Of a DNA stretch of 64,000 bases, positions 23,125-35,900 are shown in pieces. The notes beneath the pieces were generated by a model that had not been told where the DNA came from, did no database searches, and saw nothing but the letters and a program-made list of their open reading frames with translations. Positions within the stretch are counted from its first letter, which is position 1; the number at the start of each line of letters is the position of its first letter. Source of the DNA: Zingiber officinale (lineage: Eukaryota > Streptophyta > Magnoliopsida > Zingiberales > Zingiberaceae); the NCBI RefSeq assembly GCF_018446385.1, contig NC_055996.1, positions 131,550,532-131,614,531 of the forward strand, in the 5' to 3' direction. The translations under genes and the position numbers were made by a program.

Positions 23125-24582
23125 ATGAGCCGCAAAGCTCCTGCTTTCCGACTTCGCTTTCTACGTCTCCTTTCCTCGTCTTCCGCCGCCGCCGCCGCCG
23201 CCGACACTTCCATTGATGACCTCGCCAAGCTTATCAACAGCCAGCCCATCGCCGCTATCCGCCACCGCATCCCTCCTCGCTTCCTCGCCTCCCCTCTCCT
23301 CGACTCGCTTCTCCTTCGCCTATTCGCCGCCCACACCGCCTCCGACAAGGCCCTCCGCCTCTTCCGCCTTTCTCTCCACCACCACGCTGACCCTCCCCCC
23401 TCACCCTCCGCCTTCGCCACCGCGCTCCACATCGCCACCCGCGCGCACCACTTTGACGCCGCCTTTGAGCTCACCGAGGACGTCGCCAGATCCCACCCAG
23501 CGCTTCTCACGCCCAAATCCCTCGCAGTCCTCCTCTCCCGTATCGCAAAGTTCCAATCTTTTGATCGAACACTCGACGCATTCGAGCGCGTCGAGAGGGC
23601 GTGGGTGTCCGCCGGTCTATCCTTTGGCGTCGATGAGTTTAATGCGCTCTTGAGAGCCTACTGTGCTCGTGGGCGAATCTCTGAGGCCCGCGCTATCTTC
23701 CGGACGCTTCATCAGCGGTTCTCTCCTAACTCACGGACGCTCAATACTATCCTTTTGGGCTTCAAGGAAACGTGGAATCTCGTTGCTCTGGATACTATCT
23801 ACCATGAGATGATCCTCCGCGGTTTCGAGCCGGATGCTGTAACTTATTGCATCCGAATGGACGCCTACTGCAAAAGGCTGCAGTTTTTGGAGGCCCTGGA
23901 CCTTCTAGATGAGATGGTAAAGAAGAATTGCTCCCCTACCGTGCAAACCATCACAACTTTGATTCACGGTGCTGGTCTTGTGAAGAACCCTCACCGTGCA
24001 CGCAAGTTGTTCGACGAAATGGGTGAAAGAGGTATAACTCCTGACAGAGCGGCTTATAATGCTCTAGTGGGCGCGTTTGTAAGGGCGGGTGATCTTAAGT
24101 CTGCTTTGGTGATCATGGATGAGATGGAGGAGAAAGCAATTGGGCTTGACGACTTCAGTTATTACACCGTGTTCTGTGGCATGAAGAAGCACGAGGATTT
24201 AGAAGGGTTTTGGAAGATATACAAGAGGATGGTTGACAATAACTATGTGCCAAGGGTACGCACAGTAATGCTGCTCATGAAGGTGTTCTGTCAAAATGGA
24301 AGGGCTCACTTAGGGTTGGAGTTGTGGGACTACCTTTTAAAGAAAGGATGTTGTCCTCATAAGCATGCATTAGATCTCTTGGTTACAGGACTTTGCTGCA
24401 GAGGGAAGGTGGCAGAGGCCTACAGGTGCTTCAAACAAGTAATTGATAGAGGGCGAGTGCCATCTGAGAGAGCCCTTCGGGTGTTGGAAGACTTTCTGGT
24501 ACAAGCTGAACAGGCAGACATGCTAGAAGAGCTTGGCCAGATGACAAAGGGGTTGCAAATGCCATTTTCATCCTCATATTAA
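23125..24582 (+). CDS. Pentatricopeptide repeat protein, P class, probably mitochondrial
   Basis: Intronless, 485 aa from the ATG at 23125 (MSRKAPAFRLRFLRLL). I chose this start because it gives an Arg/Ser-rich, acid-free targeting peptide. An in-frame ATG at 23014 would add 37 residues that do not look like a presequence. About eight consecutive 35-residue PPR motifs run from about residue 168 to 450, for example FNALLRAYCARGRISEARAIF, VTYCIRMDAYCK and AAYNALVGAFVRAGDLKSAL. No E, DYW or SMR domain follows, so it is a P-class protein. These bind organelle RNA in a sequence-specific way and act in processing, stability or translation. The coding region is GC-rich at the 5' end and AT-richer towards the 3' end, a common monocot gradient. 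Confidence 0.92.
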   Translation: MSRKAPAFRLRFLRLLSSSSAAAAAADTSIDDLAKLINSQPIAAIRHRIPPRFLASPLLDSLLLRLFAAHTASDKALRLFRLSLHHHADPPPSPSAFATALHIATRAHHFDAAFELTEDVARSHPALLTPKSLAVLLSRIAKFQSFDRTLDAFERVERAWVSAGLSFGVDEFNALLRAYCARGRISEARAIFRTLHQRFSPNSRTLNTILLGFKETWNLVALDTIYHEMILRGFEPDAVTYCIRMDAYCKRLQFLEALDLLDEMVKKNCSPTVQTITTLIHGAGLVKNPHRARKLFDEMGERGITPDRAAYNALVGAFVRAGDLKSALVIMDEMEEKAIGLDDFSYYTVFCGMKKHEDLEGFWKIYKRMVDNNYVPRVRTVMLLMKVFCQNGRAHLGLELWDYLLKKGCCPHKHALDLLVTGLCCRGKVAEAYRCFKQVIDRGRVPSERALRVLEDFLVQAEQADMLEELGQMTKGLQMPFSSSY

Positions 24583-27500
24583 TTGGATCACAAATGGAAG
24601 GTAGTGGCGGTGACATCGTTCCTTTTGATTCCTTGTTCAGTGATTGAAATGGAGCCAAGGGTTCTGTCTTAGATGATGATGTAGACAACAAACATTGTCG
24701 ATCAAATTCATTGCCTGACAATGTTGTGAGTTATTGTTATGAATCCATGGATAAAAACAAAAGAAGCTTGGAAGTTTCACTTCATCTTGAGATATTCTCG
24801 CTCCTCTTCTATCCTATAGTCAAGATTTGGTGATTGAACTGGTGGTGGGTGGACACAAGAAATAGATGCTGAATGTGATACTACTACCAGATTGTTTGGG
24901 AATAGAAATGGATCTCCTCTGTGTAGCTGTTTGTAAGATACAATCAAATATTGTTCTTGAGAATGTCGTCAGTTAATCGTGTGAAACCTTATCACGATAT
25001 ATGGAAAAGAAACTTCAGAAGGCTGCTGGCTGTAAGAGATTGCTTGCTCTCTTTTGCGATATTCCCTTATTGATAAGGTAGAACAAGTGATCGAAGCACA
25101 TTTTGTTGGAAAATTAAGTTATCACTTGTATTTATCCTTTGTTTAATAAAAAGATAATTAATTGTCTTTGAGTCTGGAATTGATTGTCGCCTATAATTGA
25201 ATTCTTCCAATGCATAACTTTTGTTCTCCCAGTAAACCATATACTTTGATGTGATTAACTGTTTCAGAGTAGTTATCTTGTTACATTACAAAGTTCATGT
25301 AGAAATATATTGGCTTTTAGATTACAGGCACAATTCATTACAACTAACTGGCCTTTGGATTGGATAATAAGTTTGCTCCTTTTATCAGTAATGTGATGTG
25401 TTTTCTGCCCTACTGTAGCAGGTTAAATTTTGTATGATTTGTGAATGAGGATTGTTAGTTTTAACCCTGTCAGATTGGTTTAGGAGGGTCTCTTTTTCTG
25501 TGAATTGCAATGTAAGAACAACTTGTATTTGTATCTTATGAAGTGTAAGAACAACTTTGTGTGAAATCCAAACTGAATTAAAATGAAGTAACTTAGGTAG
25601 ATCATTCACCTACATGCCTTGTGAATTTTACTCACCAACATAGAGCCACAACTTGCATAGATTTTGTAGAGGATGGAGAAGCTCTTGATCCATATATATT
25701 GGAAATATAAGACATGGCATGTGACCACATCATCCATCTTTTGATCTTACTCTAACTCATTTGGCATGAACGCTCAATTTGATCTAAATCTATATTTGAT
25801 GTAATTTATTTTTATTCAAACAATTTTCTGGCTAAGATTGGCCAATTCATATTCTTGTTAAATGCTAATTCAGTACTATCAAAGTTCTCTTTAGACTTTA
25901 CAAGTCTTATTATATGGACAAAATGATTAAATGGTCAAGTTTTGAAAATATACTATGACATTATCATAATTCGAGGATGATTAAAAAAAAGAAAACAAAT
26001 TATTTTACCTTATGTAGTTTTACTATTACTGTCTTATTTTCATATTTTTACAAGTGTTCTTGTAGCTTTACTATTACTTTACATACAATTTCATAGTTAT
26101 TATCAGTTCACTTCCTTTGCCACTAACAATAATGAAAGAATGAATTAACAAAATCATAAAAGGGTGAAGGTAACATGTAGGTGTAAAAAAAATATTCTAG
26201 AAATATATTATATATATTTTAATGAAATTAAAATTATAGGAGATATTTTATAATAATGGAGACACTGATAGCAAAATGAAGTCCTCCCAAATATAAAAGT
26301 AATTATCATAACTGTTTTTGCAGTAGATTTTGCCCATTTTTACCCATCCATGCAGCAAGCTAATGCACCTAGATGTTACAACTGTAAAGAAGAGAATCAT
26401 TGTGGTTAGAACAGCAGCGAGCCGTTGGGGTTTCAGATGCATGAGAGCAGAAAAGGACAGAAACTTTGGATTTCTTAATGCGAGTTTGTAGCTTGCTAGA
26501 TTGCAGATATGTGCTCCCGTCTTCTTTTTGGAGGAAAAGAAAAGCTACATGGAAGAGGAGGTGGTAGTGTGGTGCTTGTTCTTTCCCTTCTTCAATGAAT
26601 CTCTCTATTTCTGGATTGGGTATTGGTTAAAAATCTAACTTTTAGCAACAAATTTGAATCTTTCATGGTAAACCAAAAACTTGAATTTTTATAATGAGCA
26701 GGAGTTTCATGATTCCTTTACTAGATTTGCCCATGGTTAAAATTTAATTTTTAGCTGTAAGCTCAAGTCTTCATGGTAAGTTGAAGAAGTTTTGCAGTGA
26801 AATATGAGATTTTATGATAAAAATAGACCTTTATGATGAACAAGTGAACTCAGGTACCATCTCATGCCTTATTCTTCTTTGAAAGATTCTACGAGACGAT
26901 ATATATTCTTTGTTCATTTTTCCTAATCCAGAGAAGGCAAAGAATCCTCATTTACAAGAGCAAGAAGCCCCCACACGCAATCCCCATATCAATCACTGAA
27001 TCTAGTCTACTCTCAGGAACTTGTAATCTTCGTTCAACTAAAACTATTCTTCCTAGATTCTGAGCATGTGGTTACTTATTCCAGCCTACCTATAATCTAA
27101 TAGTCCCATTTGATCTTATCTGCTGTTTATAATAATTAAATCATCAGATGAAGTCAATCCAACAAAAAGGAAGCCTAACTTTTTCACCCATTTCAGATTT
27201 TTTTTTCTTCAGCTGGGTCCTGCTATAAAAAGACAATTCTAGGATTCTAATTACTGTTCTTGATCAGATAAGCATGCTTAAGTTAGTGGGTAAAAACACT
27301 CTCAGCTGTAAAGATTAAAGGATGTGTATCTCTAATTTGTAATAGAACACAAAATAAGACTGTGAAGATGATTGGACTTTATGGAGAGGGAGAGACAGAG
27401 ACACAGAGAGGAGCAATTCCCCAACTTAGTATCTTCTTGTCCTCTGAGAGGTGAGGAGCTCCTCTGTCTGGAGTATTTTCTTCAATGATTACATGTAGAA

Positions 27501-28580
27501 TTAGTGAAATTTGGAATTATTTGATCTTATATTTTACCCTCCCTTTGGTTGTGTTATCCCCCCTTTGGTTTCTTAGCCTTTTGCTATCCTTGTTATTAAT
27601 TCCTATGCAGATTTGACTCAATGATGGCGTCATCATGGTGATGAGACTGGGAGAGAATTCCAGACTTCTTCATTTGGCATTTATGAGGGCAATAAATGGA
27701 AGAGAGACGTTGGTAGGAAGGAAGATGTTTGATAAGCAGCCAAAGTGGTGAGTTTGCAGGTGAAAAAATTCTGTCTTCATTTCTTCTGTTTCCTTTGATT
27801 GGGTTCATTGAAGCTTCAATGGAATAGTAAGTTCAAGATGGATCTTGAAGTTGAGATGTCACAAATTTTCCTTGCTTTTGTAGTGAAGTTAGTTCATCAA
27901 CGAGTCCAAATAATCCTCTTAGAATTTGGTCCCCTATTTTCCCCCCTTGAAATCATTCTTGAGATCTAATCTTTTTGCCTATTCAATAGTTTTGAATCAC
28001 TATCATATCTTTGCAATTAAAACAACTTTATGATATCCTCCTCTCCATTATAAACTACTTTGTTAATCTCTTTTCCCCCCCTTTAAAGATACTGTCTGAA
28101 TCTTTCCTTGATTTTTCAGATATCTTCTCATCCTATGACAGAAGAATCTTTCTGCATTCTTATCAGGAGAAAGATACTTCTGAAATAAAGAATTCCTTCG
28201 CAGAAAAGAAATTCTACTCTGATGAGGAGTTGGTAATTTCTTTTATATTTCCCACAATAGTATACTTTGTTCTATTTTTCCTTCTCTTGTGCTCATCTTC
28301 CCATCCTTCAGGTGTAACTCTATCATTTTTCTTGAATAAATTGCCATATTATACCCCCTAAATTCACAATTGTACCTAGTAGTTGCCATTTTTCTCTGGC
28401 TAATTGCGATTTGTTACTTCATTGATGCAAAAAAGGAGACTTGAGGATTCAAATTCTACCTTATCATTTTCTCTTCTTTCTTTTTTTCTCATTCTTTCTT
28501 GAAAGAGAAACCTGAAACCCTAGAAATGTTAATGGTATCTGTTAAGACTTTATCTCCTATTTATCCTCTTTTTTGAAAAG
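24583..28580. other. Long intergenic stretch, about 4 kb
   Basis: The first few hundred bases are likely PPR 3' UTR. Around 27380-27450 lies a purine-rich leader-like block (GGAGAGGGAGAGACAGAG) with a possible GTGAGG donor, and 28000-28250 is open in the plus direction. These may be early exons of the EAR-motif gene downstream, but no splice path is convincing. No other coding region is recognisable on either strand. Confidence 0.4.
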
Positions 28581-29506
28581 GAGCAACAATTTTGTAGTGA
28601 CTACAGCAGCGAAGACATCAGATTCAGATGCTCTGAACCAGCTTAAGTTTTCAATGAAGAAACATGTCAAATGCCATGACAGTGATTCAGTGAGGAATAC
28701 AATGTTGAAGCATGAAGAAATCTTCAAGGAACAGGTAAAAAAATGTGCTATTTTAATTGCATTTCTACCCTAAACAAACACATTGTTGCTACTGAATAAT
28801 TCTGTTTCAGTTACTAACTGTGCAAGTAGCACTTGTATAATTCATCGCTTTAAAGAAAAGGATCAAATTCTGACTCACCGAGATGAGCTGACTACTGTAG
28901 GTTTGTGAACTCCATCGTCTGTATCAAGTCCAGAAGATGCTGATGGTTGAGCTGGTGAACAAGAAAGAAGAGCTCAATTCCTTGCCAAGTGAAGCTACAG
29001 AAGCAGTTGCAGAGACAAAGACTAGAATCTGGAGTAGTGCTTCAACCTCAGAGATCACTGAATCTTCTCATGTTAGTAATGTGAACCAACCTGCAGCTTG
29101 CAGCACAAGGACAAACCTCCTCTCAAGGGAGCTAAGTTTCTGCTCTCGCAACCGAGCATCGAGTGCACATATAGTGGGATTTGACTTCAAACAACCAGTT
29201 CAAGAGAACACTTGCACAGGAGTAAGGAACGCCAAACAGCTACAAGAAACATGGTCTGATGATGGAAGTGAACTTGACTTGACACTTAGCATAGTATGTG
29301 GTCCTAAAAGCATGGAGGAACAAATGGTTTCACCGTGCCTGAATGCTGATATTGGCTGCTCGGATCCAACTACTAGTGATATTAGGTTGAGGCAGATTGA
29401 GCAGGAGAAAGAAGAGGATTGTAGTGATACCTCTTCTGAGATGAACAGGAAAATGTTGAAAAGTCCCCCTTGGATTCTGGATGCTCAAAATTTGAACAAG
29501 AGATGA
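28581..29506 (+). CDS. Plant-specific protein with HEEIFKEQV..ELHRLY motif and EAR motif (partial model)
   Basis: Two clear 3' exons: one ending at 28734 and 28901-29506, joined in phase 0 across a GT-AG intron. The junction restores MLKHEEIFKEQ plus VCELHRLYQVQKMLM, a motif I know from plant proteins of the DUF863-like group. Near the C-terminus, ELDLTLSIV contains LDLTL, an LxLxL EAR-type repression motif, and the protein ends near PPWILDAQNLN. The first exon is not resolved: the frame opens at 28546, an acceptor TTGAAAAG before 28581 is plausible, and the first in-frame ATG is at 28654. From that ATG the two exons give about 228 aa. The function is unknown; a role in transcriptional repression through TOPLESS is inference from the EAR motif only. 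Confidence 0.65.
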
Positions 29507-30102
29507 AACAACACAAAATTTTGTTGCTTGTTTCTCGTTGCTTGGATCCTTAAAAAAATGGTGAAAGAGAATTCTGAACAGGCCTTTTACAGTAGCAGCC
29601 AATATCAATTGCTTTATACAGCCAATATGTTTTTTTTGGTTTTCAAGTTTGTTAATCTTACTCTTGATTTTTTTGTTTTGTCATTTAGAACAAAAGTGAT
29701 CCAAAAGTGTAGTATCTCTTTTGGTCCCAAATATATTCTTCGGAAACACAATTCTCATCTAGCATGTTGAAACAAGCTGAACTTGGCTGGTAGTTTCAGA
29801 CTTGAAAAAGTTATCAAAACTTGGAACAAATTTTATATAAAATTTATTTATTTATTACTTTGAAAATATTTTTGTTGGATCAATTTTCCTTGACTATAAT
29901 AATGATCCATAAGGAGACAAATCAATGATCACAAAGTGTGGGGAGTCCTTTTTTATCCACCATAATATTGATATTTTATTTTGTAATGATATTTTCATAA
30001 ATTTAATAGGGTTGAGTGTTTGTTGAGTGGGTTTAGAATTTATAGACTTTGGGTCGATTTGGGTGATCCATCCAACATCACGTGTTGAGCATGTGTCCAT
30101 AT
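29507..30102. other. Intergenic, 3' flank of the EAR-motif gene
   Basis: Probable 3' UTR followed by AT-rich sequence up to a solo LTR. No gene is supported. Confidence 0.4.
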
Positions 30103-30950
30103 TGTTGGAAATTTTGAATGGGAACAAGAGATGTGGAAAGGAGACTCCATGTGAATGAGACTCTAATCTCACATTGGGAGTTTGAAGACATTATGGTTTG
30201 TTTATAATGTATCACAAGAATTGAGGTTGTGAACATATGCATGGGGGAGATTCTCTCTCACACATGAGCCCGTAGGGCTTGCAAATCCAAGGCTTGGATT
30301 GCATTGAACCAAGTTGACTTGTGTACGAGTAAGATCATCGAATGCTAGATCGGTCGCGGCTATTTGGCCATGACCGCAGTCAAAAATATGAACTCCTATG
30401 TAAGAGGTCATGTGCAGTAGAAAGAACAAGAGAAAGCAAAGAGATTTTGCCAGCTTCGTTCCCTTGGTTTTCCCTATGAACAACCCGTGCTAAGTTGCAA
30501 TCGTGTTTTTTCTGTTATATTCTGGAAACAGACGTCTATTATAACCCCAAAGTATAATCAGAGGAGGCGAATTTGTTTTAAGGAAACTACGTCCAATGCA
30601 AGTCTCGACATCTTCCTCTTCCAACTCGACACTAAGGCAGCAATGAACCATTCGGCAACTCGACATCTCAATTAACTCGGTGACTCGGCCAAGTCAGCAT
30701 TCGGCAGCGGGCAACTCGGCTTTCGGCAGTCAGGCTACTCAGTACTCACCCAGCGAAGTCCCACTCGAGCTCGAACAACCTAGCAGCTCAACCTAACTTT
30801 CCAAGCTGACAGCTTAAGATTATCCACTCAAGCCATCTTGACAGATAAGTCTGATTTTGATTTGAAATTTCAATTCAGACTATTCCTCAAGAACAGTTCC
30901 TTTGTAACTCCAACAACAAACTCCAACAAATTGTGGAATATTTTCCAACA
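30103..30950. mobile_element. Solo LTR, 848 bp
   Basis: Starts TGTTGGAA and ends TTCCAACA, an 8-bp inverted end pair. It is flanked by CATAT on the left and TATAT on the right, a 5-bp target duplication with one change. No internal retrotransposon sequence is attached. The superfamily is not determined. Confidence 0.65.
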
Positions 30951-31073
30951 TATATATACATGTGAATATAGAGATTCATAATGGAGTTCTTTTTATTTAT
31001 GTAAAGATGGATAGACATAGGAGAGAGTTCATTAGATTTAACTTCATTTATTATTGTTCATCCTTGTTCCTTA

Positions 31074-31960
31074 TGTTGGAACCCCAAGGTTGTTTTGATG
31101 TGATCAACCAAATTAGGTTAGGTCCTATGGTATTTTAATCTTGTGTCTAAGTGTGCAGGAGCTTAGGAATACAAGAAGTCAAGCAAAAGACGCAGCTAGC
31201 GAGAAGGACGACACGGGAGAGAGCCGACGGACTCGATGCGTCCGAGGGACGAGGTGCTACAGAAGAGTACGCGAGCGGACGAGAAGGAAGCGCACGGCGT
31301 TTCTGAGGGATGAGAAATCGGAGCGGAAGATTGCTCGAGAAGGTCGAAATTGGGTTCGAGTGAGCCTTATTTCGATTGGCCGAAATCACCCAAGCGAGTG
31401 GAGCTGGAGCAGAAGACCCGGACCGAGGCAAGCAACACCGGAGTAGAGGGCCCGGACCGAAAAAGTCAACTGTGTTGACTTTAGTGGTTCGGGCGCTTGG
31501 ACCAGTCCGGGCGCCCGGAGCGATTCCGGGCGCCCGGAACCCGACTTTTGACCAGATCACATTTGACCGTGATCCGTTGCGAAGGGGATAAAGTTCCAGG
31601 CGCCTGGAACCCTCCAGGCTCCCCAACCAAGGCTATAAATACAGCCTTGGTCCAGAAGCTTTTCAATTCAACAAGCAATTGTAACAACACTTGTGTGCTT
31701 TCCTGTTTTGTTTAGCTTCCTTCTTTTTGTGCTTACATAAAAGAGACTTCTCCGCCTGAAGGAGAATTTAGTGCGATCATCTTCCTTAGATTAACAACCT
31801 CCCCGGTTGTAATCAAGTAAACTCCGGTGTCTCTTTTCTTTTAAGTTCAATCTATAATTATTTATGTAAGTGTTATTTTAAAAGTCCGAGAAGGGTATTG
31901 TTTTTATTTGTATAGGGCTATTCAACCCCTCCGACAGCCGGCCACCAACGGTCCCCAACA
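31074..31960 (+). mobile_element. Solo LTR, 887 bp, with GGCGCC-core palindromes
   Basis: Starts TGTTGGAACCCC and ends CCCCAACA, flanked by CCTTA and CCTTG (4 of 5 match). It has a TATA-like CTATAAATA near 31632 followed by leader-like CT-rich sequence, so it reads in the plus direction. Palindromes CCGGGCGCCCGG (31507-31518 and 31526-31537) and GTTCCAGGCGCCTGGAAC (31593-31610) lie just upstream of the TATA. Related to the remnant at 13.9 kb. Confidence 0.7.
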
Positions 31961-32977
31961 CCTTGTTCTTTATTCTGTTCTTTGTTCTTTGATTGAAGGC
32001 TCTCCTACTATTGTTGTGAAAAATCCTTATCTTGTTAATTAAACCCCAGATTTGCCTGAGGCAAGCTGTTTGGTGAACTAACACTATTATTGTTATCAGA
32101 CATCACTGTTCAAATTGGAGTTTTGCATCATGCTTTTTGACTTTTCATTGATTTATTACCCAAACAGTTGGTATTGGCAAGGGATGCAAGAATTGAATGA
32201 GATCATAGATTGGACTTGATTTGAACTATTTCATTCAAAGTAACAAGAAAAAGTATTATCACTTTGAATGATGGATTTTGTAGATAAACTTATGCAGGGT
32301 ATGATTCTTATTGTTAGGTTGCACCATCATGATAATTTTTCTATCTTCACTTCTAATGACCTGGTTCGGAGAAAAAGACAATCTACAGCATTAAGTAGGA
32401 GAATTAGTTAAGATTCACATAAGAGAAGTCAACTCAAGTCAACTATACCTGCTTCTGGTCTGTGAAGTATAAAAGGTCAAAAAAATATCAATTATATTTA
32501 GCAAATTATACTTGATGACTATTGCTGAATTCTAAGAATGTACAAGAATCAAAATATTTATACGGTGATAAGCAAGAGTCTATCTCCCTCATAGTTGACC
32601 TGAGTCATATATCTCTTATGGCGAGAAGCAAAAACTCTATCTTCCTCGAGTCTGTATGTGAAAAAATATGGTCAGACATCAAACTCTAACAACATTAAAC
32701 CTCCTTTTTTTTGGTTCTCAAGGCTATACTTTATGAATCAAATATCTTCAAACATTTGTGCAATTTAAAACTCGGCGTTGGAGCTTAATTACATTGCAAA
32801 AGAACATCAAAGTGCTGTAATTCTGCTTTTCCTAATAAGAGGTCAGCAGAACTATGTGAAATTGAAAATAGGGGGAAATTGAGCAATATTTTATCTGCTA
32901 CATCATATAATGATCTCTAGTTAACTTTTGAGTGTTTTGTACTGCATCACCTTAATGGCCACACATCTGTAAGAGTC
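31961..32977. other. Intergenic, 3' flank of the H+-ATPase
   Basis: AT-rich sequence without a recognisable gene. The last few hundred bases before 32978 are probably the minus-strand 3' UTR of the H+-ATPase. Confidence 0.45.
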
Positions 32978-35900
32978 CTAGACTGTATAATGCTGCTGGA
33001 TGTTGTCGATGTCGAGCCCCTTTAGCTTGACAACTGATTCCACATGACCCTTCAGAGTGTTCAGCTCTCTTATCCTGCAAAACAATTACCCATTTGTACA
33101 TAACAGTTTAATCATCTCTTTGTGAGATAAGTTTAATTATGTAGAAATGACATTCCGATGATTGAGTTGAATATTACAGACAACATACCTAGCAATCTCA
33201 GCTCGTCGCTTGGCCTGCTCGGCGATCTCAGAGAGCTCAAGGAAGCTGCTCCTGTCAGAGAATAGATTGGTGGAGTCAGGTGTTTGGAGGCCATGAAGCG
33301 TTCTCTGTGCAACAGCCCATTGAGCTTCCCTTTCCTCTCTTCCATAGTTCTTCTTTGTGGTGAAGGCAGTCTGCCATAATATAGACAAGTATGGCTGTGA
33401 GAAAAATCAGTGGCAAATAATATGGTGTTTAAGAAGTTCAGGCTTAATCTTCACTGAACCTTCTGCTTGAAGAGATTATCCCACGCTTTTCCACTTAGAA
33501 TATAGCGAATGAAGAACTTGAAAAGGTCCAATGGGATGTAGAAAACTAGACTATACAGCCACACAACTCCGGCCCATCCCCAGCCACAGCCTTTGATTTT
33601 GGCAAAACTCCAGTTAGCATAGACAGCAATAAGAGTTGCAACCTGCATGATGAATCCTTGCTTATTCGAGCAGAAATTCAATTTTTTTAAAAATAATAGT
33701 AATAATATGGTAGATTTTTGGCCCCCGTGTTCATCAATAAGAAAGTAGTGATTTTATTGGAGAAAAGCAAACTTATTTTGCACAATAAGCAATAAAGAAA
33801 AAAAATTAAAGAGCAACTTAGTCCATGATAACTCATGTAATCTTCTGAAAATATGATATAAGTCAGATGCAATGATGTCTCCCTGAGATTGAAAGTTACC
33901 CTGAAAGCATTGAAATCATTATTATGCCATGTTAGCCTCAGCTATTTGAAGTCAAATATATGAATTTTGCTGAACCTTACTCAAGGCTGAAAACCAATTA
34001 AGAATTATGTCACAAGGCAACTTGTTATAAAATTTATCTTTGATATACTTGTGGAAATTCCAAATGAAATCAAGTATGCATGCAAAATAATCTTAGCGAA
34101 GGCATAACATTCATACAACAATGAACTGATGAGCTTTTGCTTGACAAAGATTATTTGTGGGAACAATAGACATTGATTTTAGAAGATTATGTGGGAAAAA
34201 AGGCTTCACTTACAAGTTGTGCAATAACAAAGGCACTGACTAATAGAAGTCCAGGGCGTTCAAGAAAGCTCCAACCGCGTGATCTTGTGACAAAAATGAG
34301 AGCCTGGCTAACAATACTAACTTGAAGGTACAGAGCAGCCATCATTTCATGGTCACTTTTCCTTATTGATCTAACTTTGAAGTTATCCTGTGTTAACACG
34401 CCAAAAAAAAAAAAAAAAAATCATTTGTCAGAACAAGAAAATGAAAAGCTCTTTGGCCATTTGTTTTTATTTCTCTTTCTTTATCAATAAGCATAAATTT
34501 GGATGTTCCTATAGAGGACTAACAGCAGAAAATACAAGCAAGCCTTCAGCAATCGATTACATTCAGAGAGGGGTTGAACCATGAAGAGGGTGCTTACTGA
34601 GAAGAAGTTTGTCTCCCTCATAGCCCAGAAGAAGATGACAGTCATCAAAGCTAAATAAGATCCTAAAACGACACCAGTGGCAAAAATCTCCCTCAACTTC
34701 CAACTGTCAGGCAACGGAGATGGTTTCACCCGGTCTTTGGAGATTGTCATGATAGTACCTGCAAATAGGGCAAAAGAGAACATACTAAAAAAGAGTCATC
34801 CAAAGAAAGTGTTAAGTAAATTGCAGTAGTCGAGGACCTCACCATCATTAAGTATGGCAATTATCAGAACCATAAAAGGTGAGAAGTCAAATTTCCATAT
34901 CAGTGCAATAAGCATAAAACCAAGCTGCATAATTTTCCAAGTGAATAAGAGAATATTTTGCAATCAATTTCACATTTTATAACTAGAGACTAAGCTTTCC
35001 AGCATACCACAATACGGATTGTAATAGAAACAGCATATATCTGCATACAAACCAAAATGGAGAAATATCATAAAGTTGAATTAAAAAGTAGAATCAAATA
35101 AATAGAGCATACAGTGTAGTTTTTCATTCTCTGGAAGATGGCTCTACTTGTAAGTACAGCACTGATAATGACACTGAGACCAGGTTCAGTGAGGACAATA
35201 TCAGAAGCACTTCTTGCAGCATCTGTGGCATCAGCAACAGCAATGCCAATATCAGCTTTCTTCAACGCCGGTGCATCATTCACACCATCTCCTGTCATAC
35301 CACATATGTGCTTCTTTTCCTGCAACCTCTTCACTATCTCATACTTGTGCTCTGATTCAAAGATAAATTTGTGTCAATGAGAAAATGGCGATCACTATTG
35401 CAGAGTTCAGAAAGCTAGAGTCTCAATTCATGAAGTACAATAAACCAACCAGGGAAAACTCCAGCAAAACCATCAGCCTTCTCAATCAGCTCATCGACAG
35501 GAAGTCCAGCGATTGATTCATCCTTAGTTTGGCCAAGGAGCGAGGAGGAAGGATACATGTTTGACCCCATTCCAAGCCTTCTACCAGTTTCTTTAGCTAT
35601 TGCAAGCTGGTCACCTGGTGAGCAAGAAAGCATGTCAATAAGAGACAAGCAAAAAATGCAACAGTAGATCAAACATGAATAAAGCTATCGATCACCAGTA
35701 ATCATCTTCACGTTCACGCCAAGATTAAGAGCTCTGCGGATTGTTTCTGCACTGTCATGCCTTGGGGGATCAAAGAGAGGCAACAATCCGACGAACTCCC
35801 ATGGCCCACCTGAGCTCTCCTTCGTCCTCTCTGGTACTTTCTGTAAACAATGACGCAAAACTAAAACACATAATTGGGCATTGAAACGGAACACCGCTCT

